Assembly: GCA_032595685.2 (NCBI GenBank)
Contig: CP159373.1
Coordinates: forward strand, 1,881,001 to 1,945,000
Length of the DNA stretch: 64,000 nt
From: Candidatus Electrothrix aestuarii
GTDB lineage: Bacteria; Desulfobacterota; Desulfobulbia; Desulfobulbales; Desulfobulbaceae
Direction of reading: 5' to 3'
The notes under the pieces were generated by a model. The model did no database searches, was not told the origin of the DNA, and saw only the letters and a program-made list of their open reading frames with translations. The first letter of the stretch is position 1. Each line of letters opens with the position of its first letter. Positions 52,640 to 61,002 of this stretch are shown here, piece by piece. The translations under genes were made by a program, and so were the position numbers.

Positions 52640-53302
52640 ATGAGTAAGATAAATGCGCAAGGTTATAAAGAAGTGATTGTTGCCCCGCTTGCTGCGGGGC
52701 GCGAAGTTTTAGGACTGAGCATTGCTATCTGTTGTATCGTCCTGCTTGCAGGTATGCGCTATGTGCAAGTTGCACCTGAAGATGATGTTGCTGCAAAAAA
52801 ATCCTATCAGATTCAGGATTTTCGCCTGAAAAATCAAGCTCCGGTCCTGTACCGCTCCCTGCTTGGTGCTGTGGACAGTATTACCTGGACTTATGAGGCT
52901 GCGGGAAATTGGCCGGAGATTACCGAGCTGGAAACAGATTCGCTTCCTCCTTTTGTGGGTGATTTTTTGCCCGCAGGTCTCCGAGGCTTCTCCTGGGAGA
53001 TGCATCAGGGAGATACCTGGGTTGATTATTATGGTGCCAATAGAGGTGCTGCCCAGGATGAAAAAAACGGGGCTGATCCCCTGGAAAACAGCTTTATCCT
53101 CCGCATTATTGATCTTCAGGCAGGCAAATATCCCTACCCATATATTCAGGACAGCCAGGAAAATCGTTTTTCCGCTCAGATTTGGATCAATAATCAGATC
53201 GTCGATTACTCGGACGGCTCACTTGCTGAGCGGGGCTGGAAATGGGTTGTCAATGGTAATCCGGTCAGCAATGCAAAGGTGACAGAAACATCCGGGACCT
53301 GA
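52640..53302 (+). CDS. DUF6162-like membrane-anchored protein beside metal ABC transporter
   Basis: A 220-residue protein with one N-terminal transmembrane segment (EVLGLSIAICCIVLLAGMRYV) and a periplasmic domain of about 170 residues. It ends in short aromatic blocks (ISGKWKWVVNG-like, here RGWKWVVNGNPVS). I associate this layout with DUF6162 proteins found next to zinc/manganese ABC transporters, which matches the binding protein, ATPase and permease genes following on the same strand. No metal-binding cluster is obvious. The family name is from memory and moderately certain; the function is unknown. Confidence 0.65.
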   Translation: MSKINAQGYKEVIVAPLAAGREVLGLSIAICCIVLLAGMRYVQVAPEDDVAAKKSYQIQDFRLKNQAPVLYRSLLGAVDSITWTYEAAGNWPEITELETDSLPPFVGDFLPAGLRGFSWEMHQGDTWVDYYGANRGAAQDEKNGADPLENSFILRIIDLQAGKYPYPYIQDSQENRFSAQIWINNQIVDYSDGSLAERGWKWVVNGNPVSNAKVTETSGT

Positions 53303-53406
53303 TTTCTTCCTTCCTTTGTTCTCTTTTTTGTACCTCCTTATCGCTTTCCTTTGGGAGCGATAGGAAAATAGGGGGATTTACAAAATGCAACATGAACGTC
53401 AGATCA

Positions 53407-53443
53407 GATGACTCCACGGAGTCATCAGGTACTCTTATATAAT
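53407..53443 (+). promoter_or_regulatory. Palindromic operator plus -10 element upstream of metal transporter operon
   Basis: GATGACTCC-AC-GGAGTCATC (53407-53426) is an inverted repeat with 9-bp perfect arms. A consensus -10 box TATAAT lies at 53438-53443, so the palindrome covers the -35 region. The binding-protein gene begins 26 bases after the -10 box. This is the layout of a repressor operator, and metal-dependent repressors (Zur, MntR or similar) are the obvious candidates for this operon. Confidence 0.6.
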
Positions 53444-53468
53444 CTCTATCAATGCTACAGGTTTTCAC

Positions 53469-54842
53469 ATGAAGAACGTATTGCGCGCGCAGTTTCTGCT
53501 TGTAGTCTGCCTTGTCTTCTCAACAATGCAGGCATCTGCTCAGGACAAGAAATGTCATTTGAATATAGGTGCTTCCCTGCACCCTTATTATTCCTGGGTA
53601 AAAAATATCGTTGGTGATGAGGCCAATGTGACATCTATCATCCCGCCGGGCTCTGATCCTCACGCCTATCAGCCCGTACCCTCGGATATGGAACATCTGG
53701 AAAACCTGGATGCGATTGTTATTAATGGTATTGGTCATGACGAGTTTATTAAGCCGATGCTTAAGGCTATTGAAAATGACAAACTGCTGGTTATTAACAC
53801 CAGTAAGGGCCTCCCTTTAATTCCTGTTTTTAATAAACATGCCTATGGTGGGGAGGCAGGCAAAGTCTCCTATAACAGCCATACCTATATCGCTATAACC
53901 GGCGCAATTCAACAGATCCAGATGATCGCCAGGAAGCTGAGCAGACTCTGTCCGGATCAGGCCTCTCTCTTTATCCGAAATACCCGCGCTTATTCTATGA
54001 AACTGCGGAATATGTTGCAGGCTGCCCTGATGCGGATTGATATGCTTGATCTCAATAATCTGCGTATAGCCACTGTTCATGACGGATATTCATACCTTTT
54101 TCAGGAATTGGGTATAGAAGTCAGTGCAGTAGTACAACCGCGACACGGTGTAAAACCCAGTGCCCGCCAGCTCCAGGATACTATTAAAAGGATCAAACGG
54201 GCCAAGGTGAATGTGCTGTTCGGTGAACTGGATTATGAGAAGAAGTATGTGGATATTATCTTTAAGGAGACCGGTTGTCGGCTCTACGCCCTTTCCCATA
54301 TCTCGAACGGAGCATATAGCAAAGAGCATTTTGAGCGGACCATGCAGGGGAACATAAACACCATTATCGCAGCCCTGACCGAGGTTTCTGGAGGTATGCG
54401 TCCTGGTGGTGCAGCGTCTGGTTCCATGTCCGGTCAGATTCAGGATAATATGTCACGCCAGATGCAGGATGCTTCCCAGCAGATGCAGAACTCTGTTCAG
54501 GAACGGATCCAAAACGCTGTGCCAGCTATCCAGCAACAGCAGATGTCTGAACGCATGAATCAGCAGCTCCAGGATACCACCAAGCAGATGCAGGAAGGTG
54601 TTCAGAAGCAGCTGCAGGATGCTATCCCGGCAATTCAGCAGAAGCAGATGTCTGAACGCATGGGTCAGCAGGTACAGGATACCACCAAGCAGATGCAGGA
54701 TTCCATGCAGGAGTCTCTGAAAGAGTCTTTGCCGGAAATGCAACAGGAGCAGGTTAAGAACCGGATGGGGCAGCAGATGCAGGATATGCAGAAAGGTATG
54801 ATGGAAAAAATGGCTCCGAAAATACCGCAGGATAAGGAGTAA
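53469..54842 (+). CDS. Zinc/manganese ABC transporter substrate-binding protein with heptad-repeat tail
   Basis: A 457-residue periplasmic protein. The signal peptide (about 1-24) is followed by a cluster A-I type metal-binding protein: SLHPYYSWVKNI, PPGSDPHAYQPVPSDMEHL, VINGIGHDEFI and YLFQELGIEV are conserved features, with His38, His65 and His90 as likely ligand region. From about residue 316 a family-atypical tail of 140 residues begins. It is made of Gln/Met-rich 35-residue units and lacks the usual His-rich loop. The overall family is zinc/manganese ABC (ZnuA-like); the metal is not resolvable. The ATPase and permease genes follow directly. Confidence 0.87.
   Translation: MKNVLRAQFLLVVCLVFSTMQASAQDKKCHLNIGASLHPYYSWVKNIVGDEANVTSIIPPGSDPHAYQPVPSDMEHLENLDAIVINGIGHDEFIKPMLKAIENDKLLVINTSKGLPLIPVFNKHAYGGEAGKVSYNSHTYIAITGAIQQIQMIARKLSRLCPDQASLFIRNTRAYSMKLRNMLQAALMRIDMLDLNNLRIATVHDGYSYLFQELGIEVSAVVQPRHGVKPSARQLQDTIKRIKRAKVNVLFGELDYEKKYVDIIFKETGCRLYALSHISNGAYSKEHFERTMQGNINTIIAALTEVSGGMRPGGAASGSMSGQIQDNMSRQMQDASQQMQNSVQERIQNAVPAIQQQQMSERMNQQLQDTTKQMQEGVQKQLQDAIPAIQQKQMSERMGQQVQDTTKQMQDSMQESLKESLPEMQQEQVKNRMGQQMQDMQKGMMEKMAPKIPQDKE
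54438..54839 (+). repeat. 3.8 copies of a 35-residue (105-base) coiled-coil repeat
   Basis: Within the binding-protein gene, residues 324-358, 359-393, 394-428 and 429-457 align as successive units with the pattern S-x-x-M-x-x-Q-x-Q-D-x-x-x-Q-M-Q and ending A/L-P-x-x-Q-Q-x-Q. Each unit equals five heptads, suggesting a long continuous coiled coil. At DNA level the middle units (starting at 54543 and 54648) share long stretches such as CAGATGTCTGAACGCATG. Recent duplication or gene conversion is likely. Confidence 0.85.
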
Positions 54843-54844
54843 GA

Positions 54845-55552
54845 ATGAGCAGCTCTGAAGGGCATAATCTGCTTGAAATAGATGACCTTTCGGTTTCCCT
54901 GCGGGGAAACCGAATTCTGGATAATATCAGCCTCAGGGTGAAGAAGGGGCATATCCATGCCCTGACCGGCCCCAATGGGGCAGGGAAAACCACCCTGATG
55001 CGCAGTGTCATGGGGGGCATGCCCCATAAGGGGACGATCCGTTTTCTCTTTCGGGAAAGCTCTCGGGTGGGTTATGTGCCTCAGTTCCTGGAATTTGATC
55101 ATTCTGTGCCTATCACAGTCTTTGATTTTCTTTTTCTGATGATGAAAAAGATGCCTGTCTTTCTCGGAAGCCGCAAAGCCATGCGGGACAAGATCGAGGA
55201 TTTGCTCAAAGCAACAGACTGTTCCCATCTTATTGACCGTTGCGTGGGCCAGCTTTCCGGCGGGGAGTTCCGTCGGGTCCTGCTGGCTCAGGCTCTGAGC
55301 CCAAAACCTGAGCTCCTCCTCCTTGATGAACCGGCCAGCAATATTGACGAGGTCGGTATCCGTCATTTTGAGGAAATGCTTATTAATCTGCGCGATGAAC
55401 AGGGAATTACCATTCTGATGGTCTGTCATAGTATGGATATGATTTCGCGCATCTGTGATGCTGTCACTGCGGTCAATAGAACGATTTTTTATGATGGTCC
55501 CACTAAGGGGCTGGACCATTCCGAGCTTCTCCAGCAATATACCTTTTTATGA
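54845..55552 (+). CDS. Metal ABC transporter ATP-binding protein
   Basis: A 235-residue ABC ATPase. Walker A is GPNGAGKTT, the signature is QLSGGEFRRVLLAQAL, Walker B is LLLLDEPAS, and the H-loop is VCHSMD. VGYVPQ is the Q-loop region. It starts two bases after the stop of the binding-protein gene with AAGGAG in the end of that gene. Partner of the permease that follows, in a zinc/manganese/iron type importer. Confidence 0.93.
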   Translation: MSSSEGHNLLEIDDLSVSLRGNRILDNISLRVKKGHIHALTGPNGAGKTTLMRSVMGGMPHKGTIRFLFRESSRVGYVPQFLEFDHSVPITVFDFLFLMMKKMPVFLGSRKAMRDKIEDLLKATDCSHLIDRCVGQLSGGEFRRVLLAQALSPKPELLLLDEPASNIDEVGIRHFEEMLINLRDEQGITILMVCHSMDMISRICDAVTAVNRTIFYDGPTKGLDHSELLQQYTFL

Positions 55553-55597
55553 TAAGCCGCAGTCACGCGTATTGATTCTCAGGCCTCTCTCAACGAT

Positions 55598-56491
55598 ATG
55601 GATTTTATTTACGATATTTTTAAAAACTGGGCAGCTCAAGGGTATTTGCCTGCGATTTTTGAACATACCTTCATGATTCGCGGCCTGCTGGCCGCACTGG
55701 TTATCGGACCCTTACTCGGAGCTATCGGTACGGTGGTCGTCACTAAGAAGCTCTCGTTTTTTACCCAGACTATCGGCAATGCAGCTATGAGCGGTGTTGC
55801 CATCGGCCTGCTGCTTGGCGAACCTGTGGATGGCACCTATGCGGGCTTATACGGATTTTGTCTGATTATCGCTCTGCTGATGACCTTTGTTAAAAACCGG
55901 ACCCGGCTGGCTAATGATACGATTATCGGCGTGGTACTGGCCCAGGTACTTGGTCTCGGTATTATCCTGATGATTGTAGTGACCAGCCAATTCAATATCC
56001 ACCAGGTGGAAGGTATCCTTTTCGGGAGCCTCATTACCCTCAATGATAAGGACCTCATCGCCCTGACCGTAGCGTCCCTTGTTGTGGGGATTTTATTCGC
56101 CTGCAATTTTAATCAGTTTATGCTGGCCAGCTTTAACCGGACCCTGGCCAAGGCCAGAGGCCTGTCACCGGTTTTTCTGGAGTATCTCTTTGTTACCCTG
56201 ATGACCATTGTGGTCGTGTCCAGCTTAAAATTGATCGGTGCCCTGCTTGTCCTGGTGCTGATTGTAGTTCCGGCTGCCGGGGCCCAGTTGGTAGCCCCTA
56301 ATCTTCGTTGCTTTGTCTGGCTCAGCGTTGTTTTTTCCACGATCAGTACAGCCTCGGGACTGTTGCTCTCTGGTTTGTTGCCCGTACCCAGTGGTGCTGT
56401 TATCGCCTTAGTCTCCAGTATTCTCTTTTACGGCGCTCTGATTGCACGTCCGTTGCTGTCCCGAAGTGGTCCGAATCAGGGGGAGATCTAA
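55598..56491 (+). CDS. Metal ABC transporter permease
   Basis: A 297-residue ABC-3 family permease with about eight membrane segments. LLAALVIGPLLGAIGTVVV and NAAMSGVAIGLLLGEPVDGTYAGLYGF are typical, and the EGILFGSLITL and LLVLVLIVVPAAGAQLVAPN blocks are diagnostic for ZnuB/MntB-type permeases. It follows the ATPase by 45 bases, and completes the importer. Confidence 0.93.
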   Translation: MDFIYDIFKNWAAQGYLPAIFEHTFMIRGLLAALVIGPLLGAIGTVVVTKKLSFFTQTIGNAAMSGVAIGLLLGEPVDGTYAGLYGFCLIIALLMTFVKNRTRLANDTIIGVVLAQVLGLGIILMIVVTSQFNIHQVEGILFGSLITLNDKDLIALTVASLVVGILFACNFNQFMLASFNRTLAKARGLSPVFLEYLFVTLMTIVVVSSLKLIGALLVLVLIVVPAAGAQLVAPNLRCFVWLSVVFSTISTASGLLLSGLLPVPSGAVIALVSSILFYGALIARPLLSRSGPNQGEI

Positions 56492-56643
56492 GGTGCGGTC
56501 CTGCCTCGGCGGGACGGAATAACAAAACATGAAAGGCCAGTATGGCCGGTTCCGCCGACTACTTTCTATAACATTTTATTGCGAAGTTCCGGGGCTGATA
56601 CCCTACTGCTTGCGGAGTAACATCAGAATAATTTTTTTTAATA

Positions 56644-56663
56644 CTCCGCCCCTTGGGGCGGGG
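56644..56663. repeat. GC-rich hairpin repeat downstream of the metal permease gene
   Basis: CCGCCCC (56646-56652) and GGGGCGG (56655-56661) pair nearly back to back, with a flanking C-G and T-G pair. Similar hairpins built on CGCC/GGCG are found at 37931-37951 and at 56505-56520. The interval 56492-56695 carries no gene. It may work as terminator or as an interspersed REP-like element. Confidence 0.6.
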
Positions 56664-56695
56664 TAATTTATTAGATCCTTAAAAAAGGAGGTCTC

Positions 56696-57055
56696 ATGTT
56701 GAAAACGCAAACCATCAAGCAGGCTGCCCTGCTGCTTGCCGCAACCATGCTCGTTCTGTCCTTTGCCGCGTCTGCCTTTGCCCACGCAACCACCCTCTGG
56801 TGCTATGTGGAAAATAATCGGGTGTACGTGGAAGGTTTTTTTATGGGTGGAAAAAAAGTCCAGAACGGTAAGGTTATTGTTCTGAATAATAAGGATGAAA
56901 AAATCTTGGAAGGCGCAACCGATAAAGAAGGAAAATTCGACTTTGAACCCCCTTACCAAGGAGACATGACCATCCTCCTGAAGGTGGATCAGGCCCATGA
57001 CGCTGACTTTGAGCTGACTGAGCAGGATTTTCTTGATGCTGCTGAAACAGAGTAG
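56696..57055 (+). CDS. Periplasmic CbiM/NikL-associated-like Ig-fold protein
   Basis: A 119-residue exported protein with a signal peptide (ALLLAATMLVLSFAASAFAH). The mature part begins with His then T-L-W-C-Y-V-E-N-N-R-V-Y-V-E-G-F-F, followed by carboxypeptidase-regulatory-like beta strands (GKVIVLNNKDEKILEGATDKEG). It ends with AHDADFELTEQDF. Proteins of this form accompany cobalt/nickel or other metal importers. Here it follows the metal ABC transporter by about 200 bases, with AAAAAAGGAGG before the ATG. A metal-capture role is inference from context. Confidence 0.65.
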   Translation: MLKTQTIKQAALLLAATMLVLSFAASAFAHATTLWCYVENNRVYVEGFFMGGKKVQNGKVIVLNNKDEKILEGATDKEGKFDFEPPYQGDMTILLKVDQAHDADFELTEQDFLDAAETE

Positions 57056-57127
57056 GCTTGAGCTCCTTCGGAAGAGGTAAAGGAAGAGTAAATACGGTGG
57101 ACCAGCAGAAACTGTCAGGAGAACGTT

Positions 57128-57448
57128 ATGAAAAAAACTTGTCCTTGCTGTACGAATGTGGAACTCCGCAAAGCTGTACGGAGAGGGGTGGAGATTGACT
57201 ACTGCCCTGATTGTAATGGTATATGGCTTGATAACGGCGAGCTGAATAAGATCGTTACGGAGTCCATCCAGGCATCAGTACCCCCACCTCCTCCAGCTTC
57301 CCCCACTTCCTCAGGAGTTTCTGAGAAGGAATCAAGAACATCCATCTTCAAATCGTTCCTGGATCTCATGGGAAGCACCAAGGATGATGCGGTCGATGGT
57401 TTTGCTGATAAGCCTGATGATGATTTTACCTCTCCAAATAAGACATAA
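57128..57448 (+). CDS. zf-TFIIB zinc-ribbon protein
   Basis: A 106-residue protein. The N-terminal CPCCTNVELRKAVRRGVEIDYCPDCNGIWLDNGEL is a TFIIB-like zinc ribbon with two C-x-x-C pairs and the G-I-W-L-D-x-G-E-L motif of the family. A proline-rich linker (PPPPPASP) and an acidic C-terminal tail follow. No enzyme domain is present. Such small proteins are of unknown role; zinc is likely structural. AGGAGAACGTT precedes the ATG, and a hairpin terminator follows. Confidence 0.85.
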   Translation: MKKTCPCCTNVELRKAVRRGVEIDYCPDCNGIWLDNGELNKIVTESIQASVPPPPPASPTSSGVSEKESRTSIFKSFLDLMGSTKDDAVDGFADKPDDDFTSPNKT

Positions 57449-57458
57449 TATAGGATCA

Positions 57459-57481
57459 GCGGTCATCACAATGATGGCCGC
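57459..57481 (+). terminator. Hairpin downstream of the zf-TFIIB gene
   Basis: GCGGTCATCA (57459-57468) pairs with TGATGGCCGC (57472-57481) with one G-T pair and a three-base loop. A pyrimidine-rich tract (TTACCTTCTTCC) follows instead of a clean U-run. The next 270 bases to 57749 hold no gene I can support. Confidence 0.55.
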
Positions 57482-57749
57482 TTACCTTCTTCCGGAGTTT
57501 TTTTCGCCTCTATTATCCTTCCTCCTCCATCGTTCTCCCTTTCATCTCTTCTGTAACCTCAGTTCTATCTCCAGGAAATATCATTTTTCCAAAAAAGAAC
57601 GATTTGCCGACTGTCCTGTAGGGTTTGCTTTTAAATTGAAATTATAGGCAGATCATGTATTCTTATTTTTGTTCTTGCATGAAATGTGAGAATATGTGCG
57701 TAACTCGGCCTGGGGAATAAAAATAATTTTTGTGCATAAGGAGAAGGTT

Positions 57750-57881
57750 ATGAAGGTAACAGGAGATCGTCCAGGAAAAGGCACCTATGTTTGTATGACC
57801 TGCGGACAAAAAGTCGTGATAAAAGATGATGATGAAAAACTTCCAGTATGTCCCAAATGTCATGGGTCCATGTGGCATTAA
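57750..57881 (+). CDS. 43-residue zinc-ribbon/rubredoxin-like protein
   Basis: A tiny protein, MKVTGDRPGKGTYVCMTCGQ plus a short C-terminus, with one metal site of two C-x-x-C knuckles (CMTC and CPKC) around a D-D-D-E-K linker. AAGGAG stands directly before the ATG at 57750, so it is expressed from this start and not from the longer frame. Its arrangement G-x-Y-x-C-x-x-C-G-x-x-V...L-P-x-C-P-x-C is that of small zinc-ribbon/rubredoxin-like proteins. Function unknown; iron or zinc binding is the likely feature. Confidence 0.82.
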   Translation: MKVTGDRPGKGTYVCMTCGQKVVIKDDDEKLPVCPKCHGSMWH

Positions 57882-57947
57882 ACATGGCAGAGCCGTGAGC
57901 CGTTCTTTCCTTGCTTGCCTATAATAGACGAATAGAACGAGTCTCTT

Positions 57948-59870
57948 ATGCAAAAGATACTTATCGTTGATGATAAGGAGCAGAATCTCTTCACGTTGAA
58001 AAAGGTTCTTGCTGACCTTGATGTGGAGTTTGTTCAGGCAACCCACGGTAATGATGCCCTCAAGGCAACCCTGCATAATGACTTTGCGCTGGCCATACTT
58101 GACGTCCAGATGCCTGATATGGACGGCTATGAGCTGGCTGAACTCCTGCGCAGCGATCCAAAAACAGAGAACCTTCCTATTATCTTTTTATCAGCGGTCT
58201 ATCATGATGATTATCATGTCTTTAAGGGATATGATTCCGGGGCTGTTGATTTTATTACCAAACCTTATGAGCCGAAGATCCTGCTCAGTAAGGTAAATTT
58301 CTTTTTACAACTGCACCAGCAAAAGTTGGCCTTAGAAAAGGCCTTTGAGCTGGAAAAAACAAAGAACTACCTGGAAAATATTCTTTTTTCCATGACTGAT
58401 GCGATCTTTGTTATTAATGCTCAGGGCGAGATAGAGATCTGCAATCTGGGCAGTCAGAAGCTTGTTGGCTATGCACAGGATGAGCTTCTGGGCCAGCCGT
58501 TGTATGCATATCTCACTGAGGAGATTTGTATTTCCTGGATGCAGCGCTTTGTCTTTGATGAGAACACAGAGCCTTTGCAAAATCATGAAACCATTTTGCA
58601 AGCAGCGGACAAGGAGGACATCCCGGTTCTTGCCTCTGCTTCCGCAATTCGTGATGAGGCAGGCGAGTTGCATGGTGCCGTCTTTCTTCTCAGGGATTTG
58701 CGGGACCGAAAGAAGCTGGAGGATCAGGTTTTTCGCTCCAAGCGGATGGAGTCCATCGGGCTGATGGCCGGAGGGGTTGCCCATGATCTGAATAACATCC
58801 TGGCTGGTATCATCGGTTACCCGGAGTTGCTTCTGAAGACCCTGCCAAAGGACAGTAATCTGCGGGAACCGCTTGAGGCCATTTGGGAATCCGGTCAGCG
58901 GGCCGCTATGGTGGTGGCCGACCTGTTAACCGTTGCCCGTGGTGTTGCTATTGCCAAAGAAGTCCGAGACCTGAGTGTTTTGATTGGTGAGTACTTGGCT
59001 TCGCCGGAACAGAAGAAGTTAGAGGGGCTGTATTCTGATATTTCCTTTCAGCAGGAGTTTCGGGCTTCGCAGAGTGATATTTTTTGCTCCCCCTTGCATA
59101 TTAAGAAATGCCTCATGAACTTGGTGACCAATGCTGCTGAGGCTGTTGTGGACAGCGGCACGGTGACCATTTCCACGCATAATGAGTATATTGATGAGAG
59201 CAAGGCACAGGAAAATAAAATAAAGGCCGGAGAATATGTTGTCCTTTGCGTTGAAGATACCGGCTCAGGTATCCCGGAGGAAAACCTCCAGCATATTTTC
59301 GAGCCCTTTTACACCAAGAAGGTGATGGGGCGAAGCGGTACCGGCTTGGGCCTGACTGTGGTTTGGAACACGGTGCAGGACCATGAAAGTAAGATCATGG
59401 TGAGCAGTAACGACAAGGGGACCTGCTTTACGGTGTATTTTCCCCTGAGTAAAGAAAAGATTGCTGTGCCAGAGGAGAGCGGCCCCCTGGAAGAAGCGCC
59501 TGCTCCCAGCGGCTTTGTGCTGATTATTGATGATGAACCCCAGTTGCTTGATATTGCTGCAAGAATGTTGCGCTCTCTCGGCTATAGCGCGGATTCAGTT
59601 TGCTCGGGAGAACTGGCGATTAAGTATCTTATGGACAAACAGGTTGATCTCATTGTGATAGATATGCAGATGGAGCCGGGGATGAACGGCTATGAAACCT
59701 ATCGGGAAATCATTAAGATATATCCTGGGCAGAAGGCGATTATTGTCAGTGGATACTCTGACAGTGCGGATGTGAAGGCCACCTTAAAGTTAGGGGCAAA
59801 TGGTTTTATTAAAAAGCCCTACTCGTTGGAGCAGTTGGGGAGGGCTGTGCAAGGTGCCTTGAAAAAATGA
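57948..59870 (+). CDS. Hybrid histidine kinase: REC-PAS-HisKA-HATPase-REC
   Basis: A 640-residue soluble signalling protein. A receiver domain (acceptor Asp52 in LDVQMPDMDG), a PAS domain (about 143-255), HisKA with phosphorylated His279 in GGVAHDLNNIL, HATPase with N-box NAAEAV, G1 DTGSGIP and GTGLGL, and a second receiver (Asp572 in VIDMQMEPGMNG) follow in order. It lacks membrane segments and an output domain, so phosphate probably passes to a separate regulator. Its stop overlaps the alanine dehydrogenase start by four bases, an unusual operon partner. Confidence 0.93.
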   Translation: MQKILIVDDKEQNLFTLKKVLADLDVEFVQATHGNDALKATLHNDFALAILDVQMPDMDGYELAELLRSDPKTENLPIIFLSAVYHDDYHVFKGYDSGAVDFITKPYEPKILLSKVNFFLQLHQQKLALEKAFELEKTKNYLENILFSMTDAIFVINAQGEIEICNLGSQKLVGYAQDELLGQPLYAYLTEEICISWMQRFVFDENTEPLQNHETILQAADKEDIPVLASASAIRDEAGELHGAVFLLRDLRDRKKLEDQVFRSKRMESIGLMAGGVAHDLNNILAGIIGYPELLLKTLPKDSNLREPLEAIWESGQRAAMVVADLLTVARGVAIAKEVRDLSVLIGEYLASPEQKKLEGLYSDISFQQEFRASQSDIFCSPLHIKKCLMNLVTNAAEAVVDSGTVTISTHNEYIDESKAQENKIKAGEYVVLCVEDTGSGIPEENLQHIFEPFYTKKVMGRSGTGLGLTVVWNTVQDHESKIMVSSNDKGTCFTVYFPLSKEKIAVPEESGPLEEAPAPSGFVLIIDDEPQLLDIAARMLRSLGYSADSVCSGELAIKYLMDKQVDLIVIDMQMEPGMNGYETYREIIKIYPGQKAIIVSGYSDSADVKATLKLGANGFIKKPYSLEQLGRAVQGALKK

Positions 59871-60964
59871 TCATCGGAATACCTCAGGAAATCAAGACAG
59901 ATGAACACCGGGTGGCTCTCTTGCCGGTTGGCTGTGAACTTCTGTGCAAAGATGGCCATCAGGTCTTGTTGCAAAAGGGCGCTGGCCTGGGCAGTGGCTA
60001 TGCAGATGCCGCCTACCAGGAGGCCGGAGCCGAGTTAGTTGAGACCGCAGCAGAGCTTTTTGAGCGGGCGGAGATGATAGTGAAGGTGAAAGAGCCTCAG
60101 CCGGAAGAAATTGCCCGATTTCGTCCGGGGCAGCTGGTGTTCTGCTTTTTTCATTTTGCCGGATCCCGAAATTTGACCGAGGCCTGCCTGGAAAGAGGAA
60201 TTTCCGCTGTGGCCTACGAGACCCTGACAGATTCCCAGGGACGCCTTCCTCTGCTGACACCCATGAGTGAGGTAGCCGGGAAGATGGCGATTCAGCAGGG
60301 AGCAAAATGCCTGGAGCGGCCAATGGGCGGAAGCGGGGTGCTGCTGGGCGGTGTTCCTGGAGTTGCTCCGGCCCAGGTTGTGATTATCGGTGGTGGGGTG
60401 GTTGGAACCAATGCGGCCCGGATTGCCGCTGGCTTTGGGGCCAATGTGGTGATCCTGGATGTCAACCTGGAGCGTCTGCGCTATCTGGATACCATCCTGC
60501 CCGCTAATGTGAGCACGGTCTACAGTGATCCCCATGCAATTCTGGAATATGCCCGGAGAGCGGACCTTCTCGTCGGCGCTGTTCTTGTGCCCGGAGCCAA
60601 AGCCCCCATGCTCATTGATCGGACCATCCTGCAGGCAATGAAAAAGGGTTCGGTGTTGGTGGATGTCTGCATCGACCAAGGCGGCTGTTGTGTTACCAGT
60701 CGTCCCACAACGCACAGCGATCCGGTCTTTATTGAAGAGGGGGTTGTGCATTATTGTGTCGCCAATATCCCAGGGGCTGTCAGTAGAACCAGCACCAAGG
60801 CCCTGTGTAATGCCACGCTTCCCTATTGTCGGGAGCTTGCCGGGGCTGGATTGGATGCCTTTATCAAGCGTTCTCCCGGACGGGCTGCTGCCCTGAATAT
60901 GCGTGACCATAAGCTGCTTTGTTCGGCAGTAGCCAAGACGTTTCCTGATTTGCCCTCTGTCTAG
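59867..60964 (+). CDS. ald: Alanine dehydrogenase
   Basis: A 365-residue NAD enzyme interconverting alanine with pyruvate and ammonia. The start GIPQEIKTDEHRVALLP, the substrate lysine in MIVKVKEPQPEE, the His in FFHFAG, and the Rossmann motif VVIIGGGVVGTNAA are present, as is DQGGCCVTSRPTTHSDP with the family's late block. The start overlaps the upstream kinase gene by ATGA. The presence after a hybrid kinase suggests linked control of alanine or ammonium metabolism, but that is inference. Confidence 0.95.
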   Translation: MIIGIPQEIKTDEHRVALLPVGCELLCKDGHQVLLQKGAGLGSGYADAAYQEAGAELVETAAELFERAEMIVKVKEPQPEEIARFRPGQLVFCFFHFAGSRNLTEACLERGISAVAYETLTDSQGRLPLLTPMSEVAGKMAIQQGAKCLERPMGGSGVLLGGVPGVAPAQVVIIGGGVVGTNAARIAAGFGANVVILDVNLERLRYLDTILPANVSTVYSDPHAILEYARRADLLVGAVLVPGAKAPMLIDRTILQAMKKGSVLVDVCIDQGGCCVTSRPTTHSDPVFIEEGVVHYCVANIPGAVSRTSTKALCNATLPYCRELAGAGLDAFIKRSPGRAAALNMRDHKLLCSAVAKTFPDLPSV

Positions 60965-61002
60965 GGCTTTGTTTTCCCAATATCCATTACCCCGATAAAA
61001 CT

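Noticed and set aside
54438-54839. Regular 105-base repeats that could be mistaken for a CRISPR array
   Set aside because: Units are in frame, contiguous and lack unique spacers; they encode a coiled coil.
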